DNA of 64,000 bases from an uncultured Pelagibacteraceae bacterium (GTDB taxonomy: Bacteria; Pseudomonadota; Alphaproteobacteria; Pelagibacterales; Pelagibacteraceae): assembly GCA_902602655.1 (NCBI GenBank), contig CACKRM010000002.1, positions 1-64,000 on the forward strand. Reading direction: 5' to 3'. A model generated the notes under the pieces. That model was not told the DNA's origin and made no database searches. It saw only the letters and a list, made by a program, of their open reading frames with translations. The position numbers and the translations under genes are program-made. Below are positions 13,491 to 22,307 of this stretch, in pieces (the stretch's first letter is position 1; every line of letters starts with the position of its first letter).

Positions 13491-13505
13491 GAACTTTTAT
13501 AGAAC
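13491..13505. promoter_or_regulatory. candidate LexA (SOS) box, GAAC-N7-GAAC
   Basis: gaac-ttttata-gaac is the reverse complement of the alphaproteobacterial GTTC-N7-GTTC SOS motif; 22 bp upstream of the preferred lexA start. Confidence 0.8.
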
Positions 13506-13527
13506 ATAGATGTACGAGGTTTGTTCT

Positions 13528-14202
13528 ATGCTTACAAAAAAACAAAAAAACTTGCTTATTTATATAAACAAAAAAATTAGATCTACTGGTGTTTCTCCAT
13601 CTTACGAAGAAATGAAGAATTCTCTCAACCTAAAGTCGAAATCAGGTATTCATCGTCTTATTTCTGCATTAGAAGAAAGGGGTTTTGTTAAAAGACTAGC
13701 TCATAAAGCAAGGGCTTTGGAAGTTGTAAAGTTGCCTGAAAACGCTAGTGCTAATGATATTTTTAACACTTTTACTCCGAGTATAATTAAAGGAGGGCTC
13801 GACAAATCTGAAAAAAAATCTACGAAAATTTCTGTTTTAGGAAGCATAGCGGCTGGTACCCCAATCGAAGCAATACAACAGGAAGTTGATAAAGTAGCTT
13901 TGCCTGAAGAACTCAGAAACAATGGAGAATATTATGGTCTCAAAATTAAGGGGGACTCAATGATAGAAGCAGGAATCAATAATGGTGACACAGTTATTAT
14001 TAAAAAAGTATCCTCTGCAGATAGTGGTGAAATAGCTGTTGTTCTAATAGACGATCAAGAAGCAACTTTAAAAAGAATACGAAAAAAAGGTAAAACAATA
14101 GCTTTAGAGAGCGCTAATAAAAACTACGACACTAAAATTTACGCATCTAACAGAATAAAAATTCAAGGTAAATTAATTTCTTTATATAGAAAATTTCACT
14201 AA
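13528..14202 (+). CDS. lexA: LexA repressor
   Basis: MLTKKQKNLLIYI, SPSYEEMKNSLNLKSKSGIHRLI HTH, peptidase GDSMIEAGI; GAGG 9 nt upstream supports this start over 13510. Confidence 0.94.
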   Translation: MLTKKQKNLLIYINKKIRSTGVSPSYEEMKNSLNLKSKSGIHRLISALEERGFVKRLAHKARALEVVKLPENASANDIFNTFTPSIIKGGLDKSEKKSTKISVLGSIAAGTPIEAIQQEVDKVALPEELRNNGEYYGLKIKGDSMIEAGINNGDTVIIKKVSSADSGEIAVVLIDDQEATLKRIRKKGKTIALESANKNYDTKIYASNRIKIQGKLISLYRKFH

Positions 14203-14221
14203 AATAGTCTAATTAGGTCTA

Positions 14222-15610
14222 ATGACTTTTATTTGTAGGTTTGCACCCTCCCCTACTGGCCCACTTCATATTGGTGGAATCAGAACTGCTTTATTCAATT
14301 GGTTATTTGCAAAAAAAAATAATGGAAAATTTTATTTGAGAATAGAAGATACTGATAAAGAAAGATCTAAGGAAGAATTTAAAGAACAAATTATTTCATC
14401 ATTAGCATGGTTAGGCATCGAGCATGATGGTAAAGAATATATCCAGTCCAAAAATATTAAAAAACATATAACAATAGCCGAAGAACTTCTTAAAAAAGGA
14501 TTTGCATATAAGTGTTATTGTTCTGAACAAGAAATTAATGAACAAAAAGAAAAATGCAAGAAACAAGGTATACCTTATGTTTACAATAGAAAATGGAGAG
14601 ATGCAAAAGATCTTCAAGTTCCAAAAGATATAAAGCCTGTAATTAGATTTAAAAGTAAAATTTCAGGAAATACAATCATTAAAGATTTAGTGCAGGGAGA
14701 TAGAAATATTTCGAACTCTACTATTGAGGATTTTGTAATATTAAGAAAAGATAATACTCCAACCTATCAGCTATCAGCCACAGTGGATGATCATGAAATG
14801 AAAATAACTCATGTGATAAGAGGAGATGACCATATGATTAATTCTTTTAAACAAAAACAAATTTACGAAGCTATGGGCTGGAGTGTTCCAAACTTTGCAC
14901 ACATTCCATTAATCCACAGCGAACAAGGAAAAAAATTATCTAAGAGAGATAATGCCTCCACTCTTGAAGATTACATTAAAATAGGAGTTATATCAGACGC
15001 TTTAAGAAATTATTTATTAAGATTGGGATGGTCCTACAAAGATAAAGAAATTTTTACTAAGCAGGAGAGTATAGATTTATTTGATCTTAGTGGTGTTGGA
15101 AAATCACCTTCAAAATTGGATATGAGTAGGATTTATTCAATAAATGAAACATATATTAAAAGTATCGATGAAAAAGATCTTTTTAATTTCTTTAAAGAAT
15201 ATGTTTCGAAATATAAACAACCTATTGGTCAATCAAAAGAAAAGATTCTGTTAAAATCCATGAGTTTTTTAAAGAATAAAACAAAAACCCTAGAGGATAT
15301 TTGGAATAACGCACAGTACATAATTAACGATAAAATTGAAATTGGCGAAGATGATAAAAAACTAATTGACGATTTATCTAAGAAAGTAATTAACGACTTT
15401 ATTAGTGAATATGAAAAACTACCCTCTTTATCTAGAGAAGTTTTGGAGCCTTTAATTAAATCTTTAATAGATAAACATAAGACCAATTTTAAAGGTGTTG
15501 GGCAGCCTATAAGAATAGCGCTTGTGGGTTCAAGATTTGGACCAGGTTTATATGATTTGATTTTATCCCTAGATAAATCAGAGGTCGTAAAGAGGTTAAA
15601 GAGTATTTGA
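14222..15610 (+). CDS. gltX: glutamyl-tRNA synthetase
   Basis: RFAPSPTGPLHIGG (HIGH), KLSKRD (KMSKS-type). Confidence 0.96.
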   Translation: MTFICRFAPSPTGPLHIGGIRTALFNWLFAKKNNGKFYLRIEDTDKERSKEEFKEQIISSLAWLGIEHDGKEYIQSKNIKKHITIAEELLKKGFAYKCYCSEQEINEQKEKCKKQGIPYVYNRKWRDAKDLQVPKDIKPVIRFKSKISGNTIIKDLVQGDRNISNSTIEDFVILRKDNTPTYQLSATVDDHEMKITHVIRGDDHMINSFKQKQIYEAMGWSVPNFAHIPLIHSEQGKKLSKRDNASTLEDYIKIGVISDALRNYLLRLGWSYKDKEIFTKQESIDLFDLSGVGKSPSKLDMSRIYSINETYIKSIDEKDLFNFFKEYVSKYKQPIGQSKEKILLKSMSFLKNKTKTLEDIWNNAQYIINDKIEIGEDDKKLIDDLSKKVINDFISEYEKLPSLSREVLEPLIKSLIDKHKTNFKGVGQPIRIALVGSRFGPGLYDLILSLDKSEVVKRLKSI

Positions 15611-15703
15611 ATATCATAAAAAAAATATATTCAAATCTTAATTAATTTTTACTGCGGCTATAAAGTTTATTGAAATTTTTCTCCTTATATTTATAAAAAA
15701 TTC

Positions 15704-16627
15704 ATGAAAAAGATATACGTTATACATGAAAATGATGAATGGTTAGATCCATTACGTGAAAGTTTTAAAAAAATCGACGTACCGTTTGTCGAATGGCATA
15801 TGGATAAAGAAGATTTTGATCTGACTAAAAAAAGTCCTGATGGTATTTTTTACAATCGAATGAGTGCTAGTTCTCATTCAAGAGGCCATAGATATGCACC
15901 TGAAAAGACTAAAGATGTTTTAGAGTGGCTTGAAAAAGATAAAAAGAGAGTAATAAATAATTCAAGAGCTCTTGAACTTGAGATAAGTAAATTAAAACAA
16001 TACGAAGAGCTTAAAAAATTCAAAATTAAATTTCCAAAAACTTTCTCAGCAAATAATAAAACTGAAATAATTGAAAAATCAAAAAATTTTGACAAACCTT
16101 TTATTACAAAACATAATAGGGGTGGTAGAGGGCTTGGGGTAAAATATTTTGAAAACTCTTTAGATCTCGAAAAATACGTTAATAGTAAAGAGTTTGAAGA
16201 TTCAATTGATAATATTACTTTACTCCAAGAATATATTTTTTCTGAAAAAAAAATAATAACTAGAGTTGAATTTGTTAAAGGAAAATATTTATACGCTGTG
16301 CAAGTTGATACTGCGGATGGTTTTCAGTTATGTCCAGCAGATCCATGTAATATTGAAGAAAAATTTTGCCCTTCTAACTCCGATGGAAACAAATTTATGA
16401 TTATAAAAGATTATCGAAATCCAGAAATACAAAAATATGAAAAATTACTTAAGGCCAATAATATAGAAATTGCAGGAATTGAATATATCGTTGATAAAGA
16501 TGGTATGCATTATACCTATGATATCAATACAAATACTAACTATAACTCTATAGCGGAAGAAAAAAGCAAAGTTAAAGGCATGGAAAGTATTGCTACCTTT
16601 TTAAGTGATGAGTTAAAACTGAACTAG
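15704..16627 (+). CDS. ATP-grasp domain protein (RimK-like)
   Basis: FITKHNRGGRGLGVKYF and YDINTNTNYN ATP-grasp-like motifs. Confidence 0.75.
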   Translation: MKKIYVIHENDEWLDPLRESFKKIDVPFVEWHMDKEDFDLTKKSPDGIFYNRMSASSHSRGHRYAPEKTKDVLEWLEKDKKRVINNSRALELEISKLKQYEELKKFKIKFPKTFSANNKTEIIEKSKNFDKPFITKHNRGGRGLGVKYFENSLDLEKYVNSKEFEDSIDNITLLQEYIFSEKKIITRVEFVKGKYLYAVQVDTADGFQLCPADPCNIEEKFCPSNSDGNKFMIIKDYRNPEIQKYEKLLKANNIEIAGIEYIVDKDGMHYTYDINTNTNYNSIAEEKSKVKGMESIATFLSDELKLN

Positions 16628-17726
16628 CAATTTCAGTTGATTTTTCAGTTTTAAATTTACTGATTATTTCTTGAGTTTTAGTTACCTGATTTTCTAACTC
16701 AGTTTGATCTTTTAAAAGACGATCTACGGTCTCGAATATTTTTGAAGGATTACATTTAGATTGTAATAGTTCTGGAATTATTTCCTCATCAGCTGCAATA
16801 TTAATAATATTTGCAAATTTAACTTTTACTAACATCTTGACTATAAAAAAATTAATTATTCCCATCTTATAAATGATTACAGAAGGTATTTTAGCATTAC
16901 AAATTTCTAATGAAATTGTTCCAGATTTTGCAACTGCAAAAATAGATGATTGAAGCACATGAGCTTTTATCTTTTCGTCTCCAATGGCGCCGCAGTTTTT
17001 TAAACCTTCTTTAAGTAATAGATTTTGAATCAAATGAACATGCTCTGCCGTAGAATGAAAAACAAAAAATAAATCTTTGTGTTTTTCGTTCATTTTTTTA
17101 ACAAATTCAAATAAAATTGGGATTAAAATGTTAATTTCAGACAATCTACTTCCGGGATAAATAGAAAAAATTTTTTTGTTTTCTTTAATTATTTGAGAAA
17201 TATCAACTTTACTTTTGCTAAGATCTTCTAATAAAGGGTGGCCTGTAAATGTTGATTGTACACCCTCTTTATCAAAGTATTTTTTCTCAAATGGAAACAA
17301 TAATAAAATATGGTCTAAAAAAGATTTAAGTTTTTTAACTCTATTTTCTCTCCAAACCCAAACTTGCGGGGCGACAAAATGAATTGTTTGTATACTAGGA
17401 TCCTTTCTTTTAACTTCTTTTGCTACACGCAGTGTAAAATCAGGACTGTCTACGGAAAACAAAACATCAGGTTTAAATTTAAGTATCTCTTTGACGGTCT
17501 CATTAATTTTATTTTTGATTTTAAAGATGTTTAAAAAAACCCTTGTAAAACCTAAATAGGTCACTTCTTTTAAGTCATAAAGAGACTTGATTCCTAATGA
17601 TTTTAAATTTTCACCACCAACTGATAAATAATCAATATCTGATCTTGATTTTTTTAGTTGAGCAATAACTTTTGAAGCTAATTTATCTCCCGAAGGTTCA
17701 CCTGTTAATATAAATATCTTTTTCAT
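16593..17726 (-). CDS. lpxB: lipid-A-disaccharide synthase
   Basis: ILTGEPSGDKLA, VAPQVWVWRENRVKKL, SIYPGSRLSEI. Confidence 0.94.
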   Translation of the reverse strand: MKKIFILTGEPSGDKLASKVIAQLKKSRSDIDYLSVGGENLKSLGIKSLYDLKEVTYLGFTRVFLNIFKIKNKINETVKEILKFKPDVLFSVDSPDFTLRVAKEVKRKDPSIQTIHFVAPQVWVWRENRVKKLKSFLDHILLLFPFEKKYFDKEGVQSTFTGHPLLEDLSKSKVDISQIIKENKKIFSIYPGSRLSEINILIPILFEFVKKMNEKHKDLFFVFHSTAEHVHLIQNLLLKEGLKNCGAIGDEKIKAHVLQSSIFAVAKSGTISLEICNAKIPSVIIYKMGIINFFIVKMLVKVKFANIINIAADEEIIPELLQSKCNPSKIFETVDRLLKDQTELENQVTKTQEIISKFKTEKSTEIASSVLTHHLKR

Positions 17727-18784
17727 TTATACATTCTCCAAAGCTCTCCATTATCTGATAGCATATAGATTTCACCCGTTTCTTTGTGAATCTTTATATC
17801 TCTTATTCTTCCAATTTTATCTTTAAAAATAATTTCTTCACTAATAAATTCATTATCTTTAAACTTAATTTTTCTTAAAGATTGATCTTTTAGAGAAGTA
17901 ATTAATGCATCTCCGCTCCACTTTTTAAATGCCTCCCCTTTATAAATTGTCATTGCACTTACTGCTATAGAGGGAACCCAATATTTAATTGCCTTAGTGA
18001 AACCTGGTTTCCATTTAGGTCCAATTTTAGATCCAGAGTAATTTGTTCCGCCCCATCCTAAAATTTTCCAACCATAATTTTCTCCATGATTAGCTGTTCC
18101 AAACCAATCACCTCCTCTCGCTCCATGATTTGTCATATAAATTTTATTATCAAATGGAGACAAGGACATACCTTGAGGATTTCTTACACCGATTTGAAAA
18201 ATTTCGGGAAGCCAATCTTTTTTATTTTTAAATTTTGGGTTATCTTTTGGAATAGAGCCGTCAAGATTTATCCTAATTATACTCCCAGGATGTTGTGAAG
18301 CGTCTTGAGCTATCATTCCTTCTCCTCTTTCACCAGCAGTAATATAAAGATGATTATCTTTTATAACTAATCTTGAACCAAAATGATAACCAGAGTCGAT
18401 TGGAGGCTCAGCTCTAAAAATATTTTTAAATACAATTTTTTTTTGATTAAATTCACCCTTTGCAACTGAGGTACTCGTTTTCCAATCTCCTCTATTTTCA
18501 GAATACGAAATATAAATTTGTTCATTACTATATAAGATGTCTAACAAACCCCCTTGGCCAACTTCTAAAATTGAAAGATTATGTTTTATCTCCGAAATTT
18601 TTTTATTTATTAAGTTTAAAGTGTATAATTTTCCTGACTTCTCAGTGAATATAATATTTTCTTCATCAATAAAAGATAGACTCCAAGGTTTATCCAGTGA
18701 GTCTATTATTTTTTCTAATCTAATTTCTAGAGCATATAAATTGGAGGAGATAAAAAAAAATAAAAAAATAAATATCTTTTTCAT
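17723..18784 (-). CDS. PQQ-dependent sugar dehydrogenase-like (glucose/sorbosone dehydrogenase fold), secreted
   Basis: signal peptide; LDKPWSLSF, GQGGLLDI, GVRNPQGMSLSP, NHGARGGD. Confidence 0.88.
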   Translation of the reverse strand: MKKIFIFLFFFISSNLYALEIRLEKIIDSLDKPWSLSFIDEENIIFTEKSGKLYTLNLINKKISEIKHNLSILEVGQGGLLDILYSNEQIYISYSENRGDWKTSTSVAKGEFNQKKIVFKNIFRAEPPIDSGYHFGSRLVIKDNHLYITAGERGEGMIAQDASQHPGSIIRINLDGSIPKDNPKFKNKKDWLPEIFQIGVRNPQGMSLSPFDNKIYMTNHGARGGDWFGTANHGENYGWKILGWGGTNYSGSKIGPKWKPGFTKAIKYWVPSIAVSAMTIYKGEAFKKWSGDALITSLKDQSLRKIKFKDNEFISEEIIFKDKIGRIRDIKIHKETGEIYMLSDNGELWRMYK

Positions 18785-19575
18785 TTAACTGTAATAAACA
18801 TTTTATTTTTATTAGCAAAACTGATGCATTTTTTTCTTTCTAAAAAAATATTCTGCTTACTTTTTAACACGATACCTTTTAGCCCAGCTGATTTACATTG
18901 CTTTAAAGTTTTAAGACCGACTGTTGGTAAATCAATTCTTAGATCTTGTTTTTTCTTTGGAAATTTAACTAAGACACCTTTGTTTTTAAATTTTTTACTT
19001 TTACATCTTTTAAGCATTTTTTGGGTACCTCCTTTACCTTCGATGGCAATTACTTTTTTATTTCTAACTACTGCTCCTTGACTATATGTATATTTACCAA
19101 GTCGGTATAAAGTTTTTACTGCCTTGATTATATCTGCTTTATCTTCTTTGTTAGGTTTTAATTTTGAATAGTTTCCTTTTTTTAAAGTCAATTCGGGATT
19201 AAAACTTAATGAACTAATGGTTCTTATTCTTTCTTTATTTAATATTTTAATTATTTCTTTTAATATTGCTGCATCTCCAAGCTTAGCACTTTTAATAATT
19301 CTAGGCATGTAATAAACTCCTTTTAAATCTAATCGAAGTTTAGAAAATCTAGGTTTTTTTACTTTTCCTGCAAACAATACTTTTTTACATTTATTTTCTT
19401 TTAGTATTCTGATTATTTTACCAAATTGTCCAATGCTAACTATAAAAGAGTGGTTATAATTTTTAAAAATCTTTGTTTTAGTTAAATCAATGATTAAATG
19501 ATTAATTCTTCTTTTTTTAATTTTTTTTAAAATTTCTCTTGGAAAATTTGTTTCTCCAAATATTAATCCAATCAT
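18781..19575 (-). CDS. lpxI: UDP-2,3-diacylglucosamine diphosphatase LpxI (DUF1009)
   Basis: 264 aa; QGAVVRNKKVIAIEGKGGTQKML; located between lpxA and lpxB. Confidence 0.88.
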   Translation of the reverse strand: MIGLIFGETNFPREILKKIKKRRINHLIIDLTKTKIFKNYNHSFIVSIGQFGKIIRILKENKCKKVLFAGKVKKPRFSKLRLDLKGVYYMPRIIKSAKLGDAAILKEIIKILNKERIRTISSLSFNPELTLKKGNYSKLKPNKEDKADIIKAVKTLYRLGKYTYSQGAVVRNKKVIAIEGKGGTQKMLKRCKSKKFKNKGVLVKFPKKKQDLRIDLPTVGLKTLKQCKSAGLKGIVLKSKQNIFLERKKCISFANKNKMFITVK

Positions 19576-20357
19576 TATTTAGACATTGGCACACAAATAG
19601 GTCTTTTTTTATCTTTCTCTATAAATTTTGTAACCTCTAGTACCAATTCATTTCCTTTATATTCGCCATTTATTTTATTTAAATTTTCATGAAGTTTGCT
19701 TGAAGAAAATATCTTTTTGTAAGCATTATCAAGCTCAATAATTTTTTTATTTTCATATTTCTTTCTTCGTAACCCTATTAAATTAATTCCTTGTAAATAA
19801 TTTCTATTACCGAATGAAAGACCAAAAGGAATTACATCTTTTAATACCCCGGTCATTCCTCCAATCATTGCTAATCTTCCAATTCTAGTAAATTGTTGGA
19901 CAGCTGAGTTTCCACCAATGACAACTGAATCCTCGATAATTACGTGACCACCTAAGGGAACATTATTTGCTATAACAACATTATTTCCAACTTTGCAATC
20001 ATGTGCTATATGAGATGAAATCATAAACAAACAATTGTTTCCAACTACTGTTACTCCTCCTCCTCCAGCAGTTCCTGGATTAATAGTCACATATTCTCTT
20101 ATTAGATTGTTCTCGCCAACAACTATACTATTTGCTTCTCCTTTATATTTTAAATCCTGAGGCATGGTTCCAATGCTTGCAAAAGGAAATATTTTTGTTC
20201 CTTTTCCAATTATTGTATTGCCTTCTATATGTACATTAGAAATTAATTCTACGTTTTCAGAAAGTTTAACATTAGGACCGACATAACAAAAAGGTCCGAT
20301 CTTTACTCCTTTTTCAATTTTGGCTTTTTTGTCTATTATACTAGAACTATGTATCAT
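19575..20357 (-). CDS. lpxA: UDP-N-acetylglucosamine acyltransferase
   Basis: hexapeptide repeats, IHSSSIIDKKAKIEKGVKIGPFCYVG, SHIAHDCKVGN. Confidence 0.95.
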   Translation of the reverse strand: MIHSSSIIDKKAKIEKGVKIGPFCYVGPNVKLSENVELISNVHIEGNTIIGKGTKIFPFASIGTMPQDLKYKGEANSIVVGENNLIREYVTINPGTAGGGGVTVVGNNCLFMISSHIAHDCKVGNNVVIANNVPLGGHVIIEDSVVIGGNSAVQQFTRIGRLAMIGGMTGVLKDVIPFGLSFGNRNYLQGINLIGLRRKKYENKKIIELDNAYKKIFSSSKLHENLNKINGEYKGNELVLEVTKFIEKDKKRPICVPMSK

Positions 20358-20810
20358 TTATTTTTTATCAACTATTGTGGCTGACCATTGCGCATCGGCC
20401 ATTTTTTTTTCTCCAACTTTAGCAATGCCTTTATATTTCCAAACCCTACCGTGGGATCTCACTGCTTCTATTTCTAAGTGAAGCTCACAATCAGGTAAAA
20501 CGGGATTTCTGAATCTTGCTTTCTCTACACTCATTAAATAAACTAATTTATTTTCATACTCTTTTGGGTCAATTCCATGGGCTGTTAGGGCAGCTGCAGC
20601 TTGGCCAAAAGCTTCAACTATAAGAACTCCTGGCATTACTGGTTGTCCAGGAAAATGACCTTGTACAAAAAAACTATCTTTTTTAACATTTACAATTGCA
20701 GTAGCAGACTTAAGATGAACAATCTTTGTTAGTTTTTCAATAAGTAGCATTGGTTCTCTATGAGGGAGAAGATTTTCAATTTGTTTTCTGTTAATTTCAT
20801 TTTTACTCAT
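20358..20810 (-). CDS. fabZ: 3-hydroxyacyl-ACP dehydratase
   Basis: LLPHREPMLLIE, GHFPGQPVMPGVLIVEAFGQ. Confidence 0.96.
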   Translation of the reverse strand: MSKNEINRKQIENLLPHREPMLLIEKLTKIVHLKSATAIVNVKKDSFFVQGHFPGQPVMPGVLIVEAFGQAAAALTAHGIDPKEYENKLVYLMSVEKARFRNPVLPDCELHLEIEAVRSHGRVWKYKGIAKVGEKKMADAQWSATIVDKK

Positions 20811-21781
20811 GATTTTTTCTCCTTAAGAAATTTTTTTAGTGGAACGGCTGGATAACCCATGACTATTGAATTGTCAGGAATGTCATCCACTACACCGCTC
20901 CCTCCTCCAATTCTTACATTATTTCCAACTTTTAAATGTCCAGATACGCCTGCTTGTCCCCCTATTGATACATTGTCGCCTATTACACTACTTCCGGCAA
21001 AACCTACTTGGCCAGCTATCATACAATTTTTTCCAATTTTAACGTTGTGAGCCATGTGTACTTGATTATCTAAAAAAGTATTTTCCCCGATAACTGTATC
21101 GTCTAAAGAACCTCTATCAATCGTACATCCAGCTCCGATCTCTACATTATCTTTTAAAATAACTTTTCCAACATGTGGAAATCTTAAATTTTTTCCCTTT
21201 AGAGGTATAAATCCAAAACCTTTTAGGCCAATTTTACTACCATCTTGTATAACTACATTATTACCAATTAGTGAATTTTTAATCATTATTTGTGAACCTA
21301 TTAAACAATTTTTTCCTACAGTAACATTGCTCTCAATTATAGTGTTGCTTCCAACAACTGTGTTTTGTCCTAATTTAACATTTTTTCCAATTAAAACATT
21401 ATTTCCAAATTTTACCTTGGAATACTTAGGTGATTTGACACTTTTTAAATTTTTATCTAGATAATCTAAATCTGCAGTGGGGTAAAAGTTACTTAAAATT
21501 TTAGCTGTTTCAAATAATACATTTTTAACAATTATTTTTACACAACTATTTGGTAGATATTGTTTCAATCCTTCAGTGGTGATGCAGCAGGAAGCTTTTG
21601 TGGATAAGGCATGTTCTTTATACCTAATGGAGTCAAAAAAAGTTAAGTCTTTTTTATTAGCATTTTGTAAAATCTTAAAGTCCTGTATCAATAGATTTTG
21701 ATCAAAAGAATTATTGCCTTTAAACAATTTTTTAAGCTCAAACGGTCCCTTTTTTTTAAAAAAGATATTTTCTGACATCAA
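20807..21781 (-). CDS. lpxD: UDP-3-O-acylglucosamine N-acyltransferase
   Basis: hexapeptide repeats, FGFIPLKGKNLRFPHVGKVIL, AHNVKIGKNCMIAGQVGFAGS. Confidence 0.95.
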   Translation of the reverse strand: MMSENIFFKKKGPFELKKLFKGNNSFDQNLLIQDFKILQNANKKDLTFFDSIRYKEHALSTKASCCITTEGLKQYLPNSCVKIIVKNVLFETAKILSNFYPTADLDYLDKNLKSVKSPKYSKVKFGNNVLIGKNVKLGQNTVVGSNTIIESNVTVGKNCLIGSQIMIKNSLIGNNVVIQDGSKIGLKGFGFIPLKGKNLRFPHVGKVILKDNVEIGAGCTIDRGSLDDTVIGENTFLDNQVHMAHNVKIGKNCMIAGQVGFAGSSVIGDNVSIGGQAGVSGHLKVGNNVRIGGGSGVVDDIPDNSIVMGYPAVPLKKFLKEKKS

Positions 21782-21787
21782 TAATTA

Positions 21788-22306
21788 TTAATTAAGATTT
21801 AATGATTTAAGTTCTTTATTTAATTCTTTTATTACTTCTGAAGTAATTTCTAAATTAGTATCCCCCAGTAATACCGCCTTCTTATCAATTACAAGCCTTA
21901 TTTTTTTTTCTTCCATGTATTTTTTAATTATTGGATTTAATTTTTTTAAAAGTTCTGATCTTGCTTTATTTCTTTTATTTGCAATATCATTGAAAGATTC
22001 CTGTTTGTTTTTTTGTAATGAAGCAACTTTTTTTCTAAGAGACTCCACTTTTTTTTGATACTCCTCATTGGTAATAAGTTTCTTTTGCGAAATTAGTTGA
22101 GACTCTTCTTTTCTTAAATCTTCTTCTTGTTTTTTAAACTTTTTTGACTCTGTTTCTAATTTTTTTTTTAAAAAAACTTGAGCTTTTTTTCCAGCATCAC
22201 TTTCATTAAGTACTTTTGAAAAATCAATAAAATGGGTTGAGTCTGCTGATAAATTTGTGAAAATTAGTATTGAAGTGAATATTAAAGTAGTTAAAAATTT
22301 TTTCAT
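21788..22306 (-). CDS. OmpH/Skp-family periplasmic chaperone
   Basis: start placed at MKKFLTTLIFTSILIF signal peptide (inner ATG); coiled-coil body; located between bamA and lpxD. Confidence 0.85.
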   Translation of the reverse strand: MKKFLTTLIFTSILIFTNLSADSTHFIDFSKVLNESDAGKKAQVFLKKKLETESKKFKKQEEDLRKEESQLISQKKLITNEEYQKKVESLRKKVASLQKNKQESFNDIANKRNKARSELLKKLNPIIKKYMEEKKIRLVIDKKAVLLGDTNLEITSEVIKELNKELKSLNLN

Positions 22307-22307
22307 T

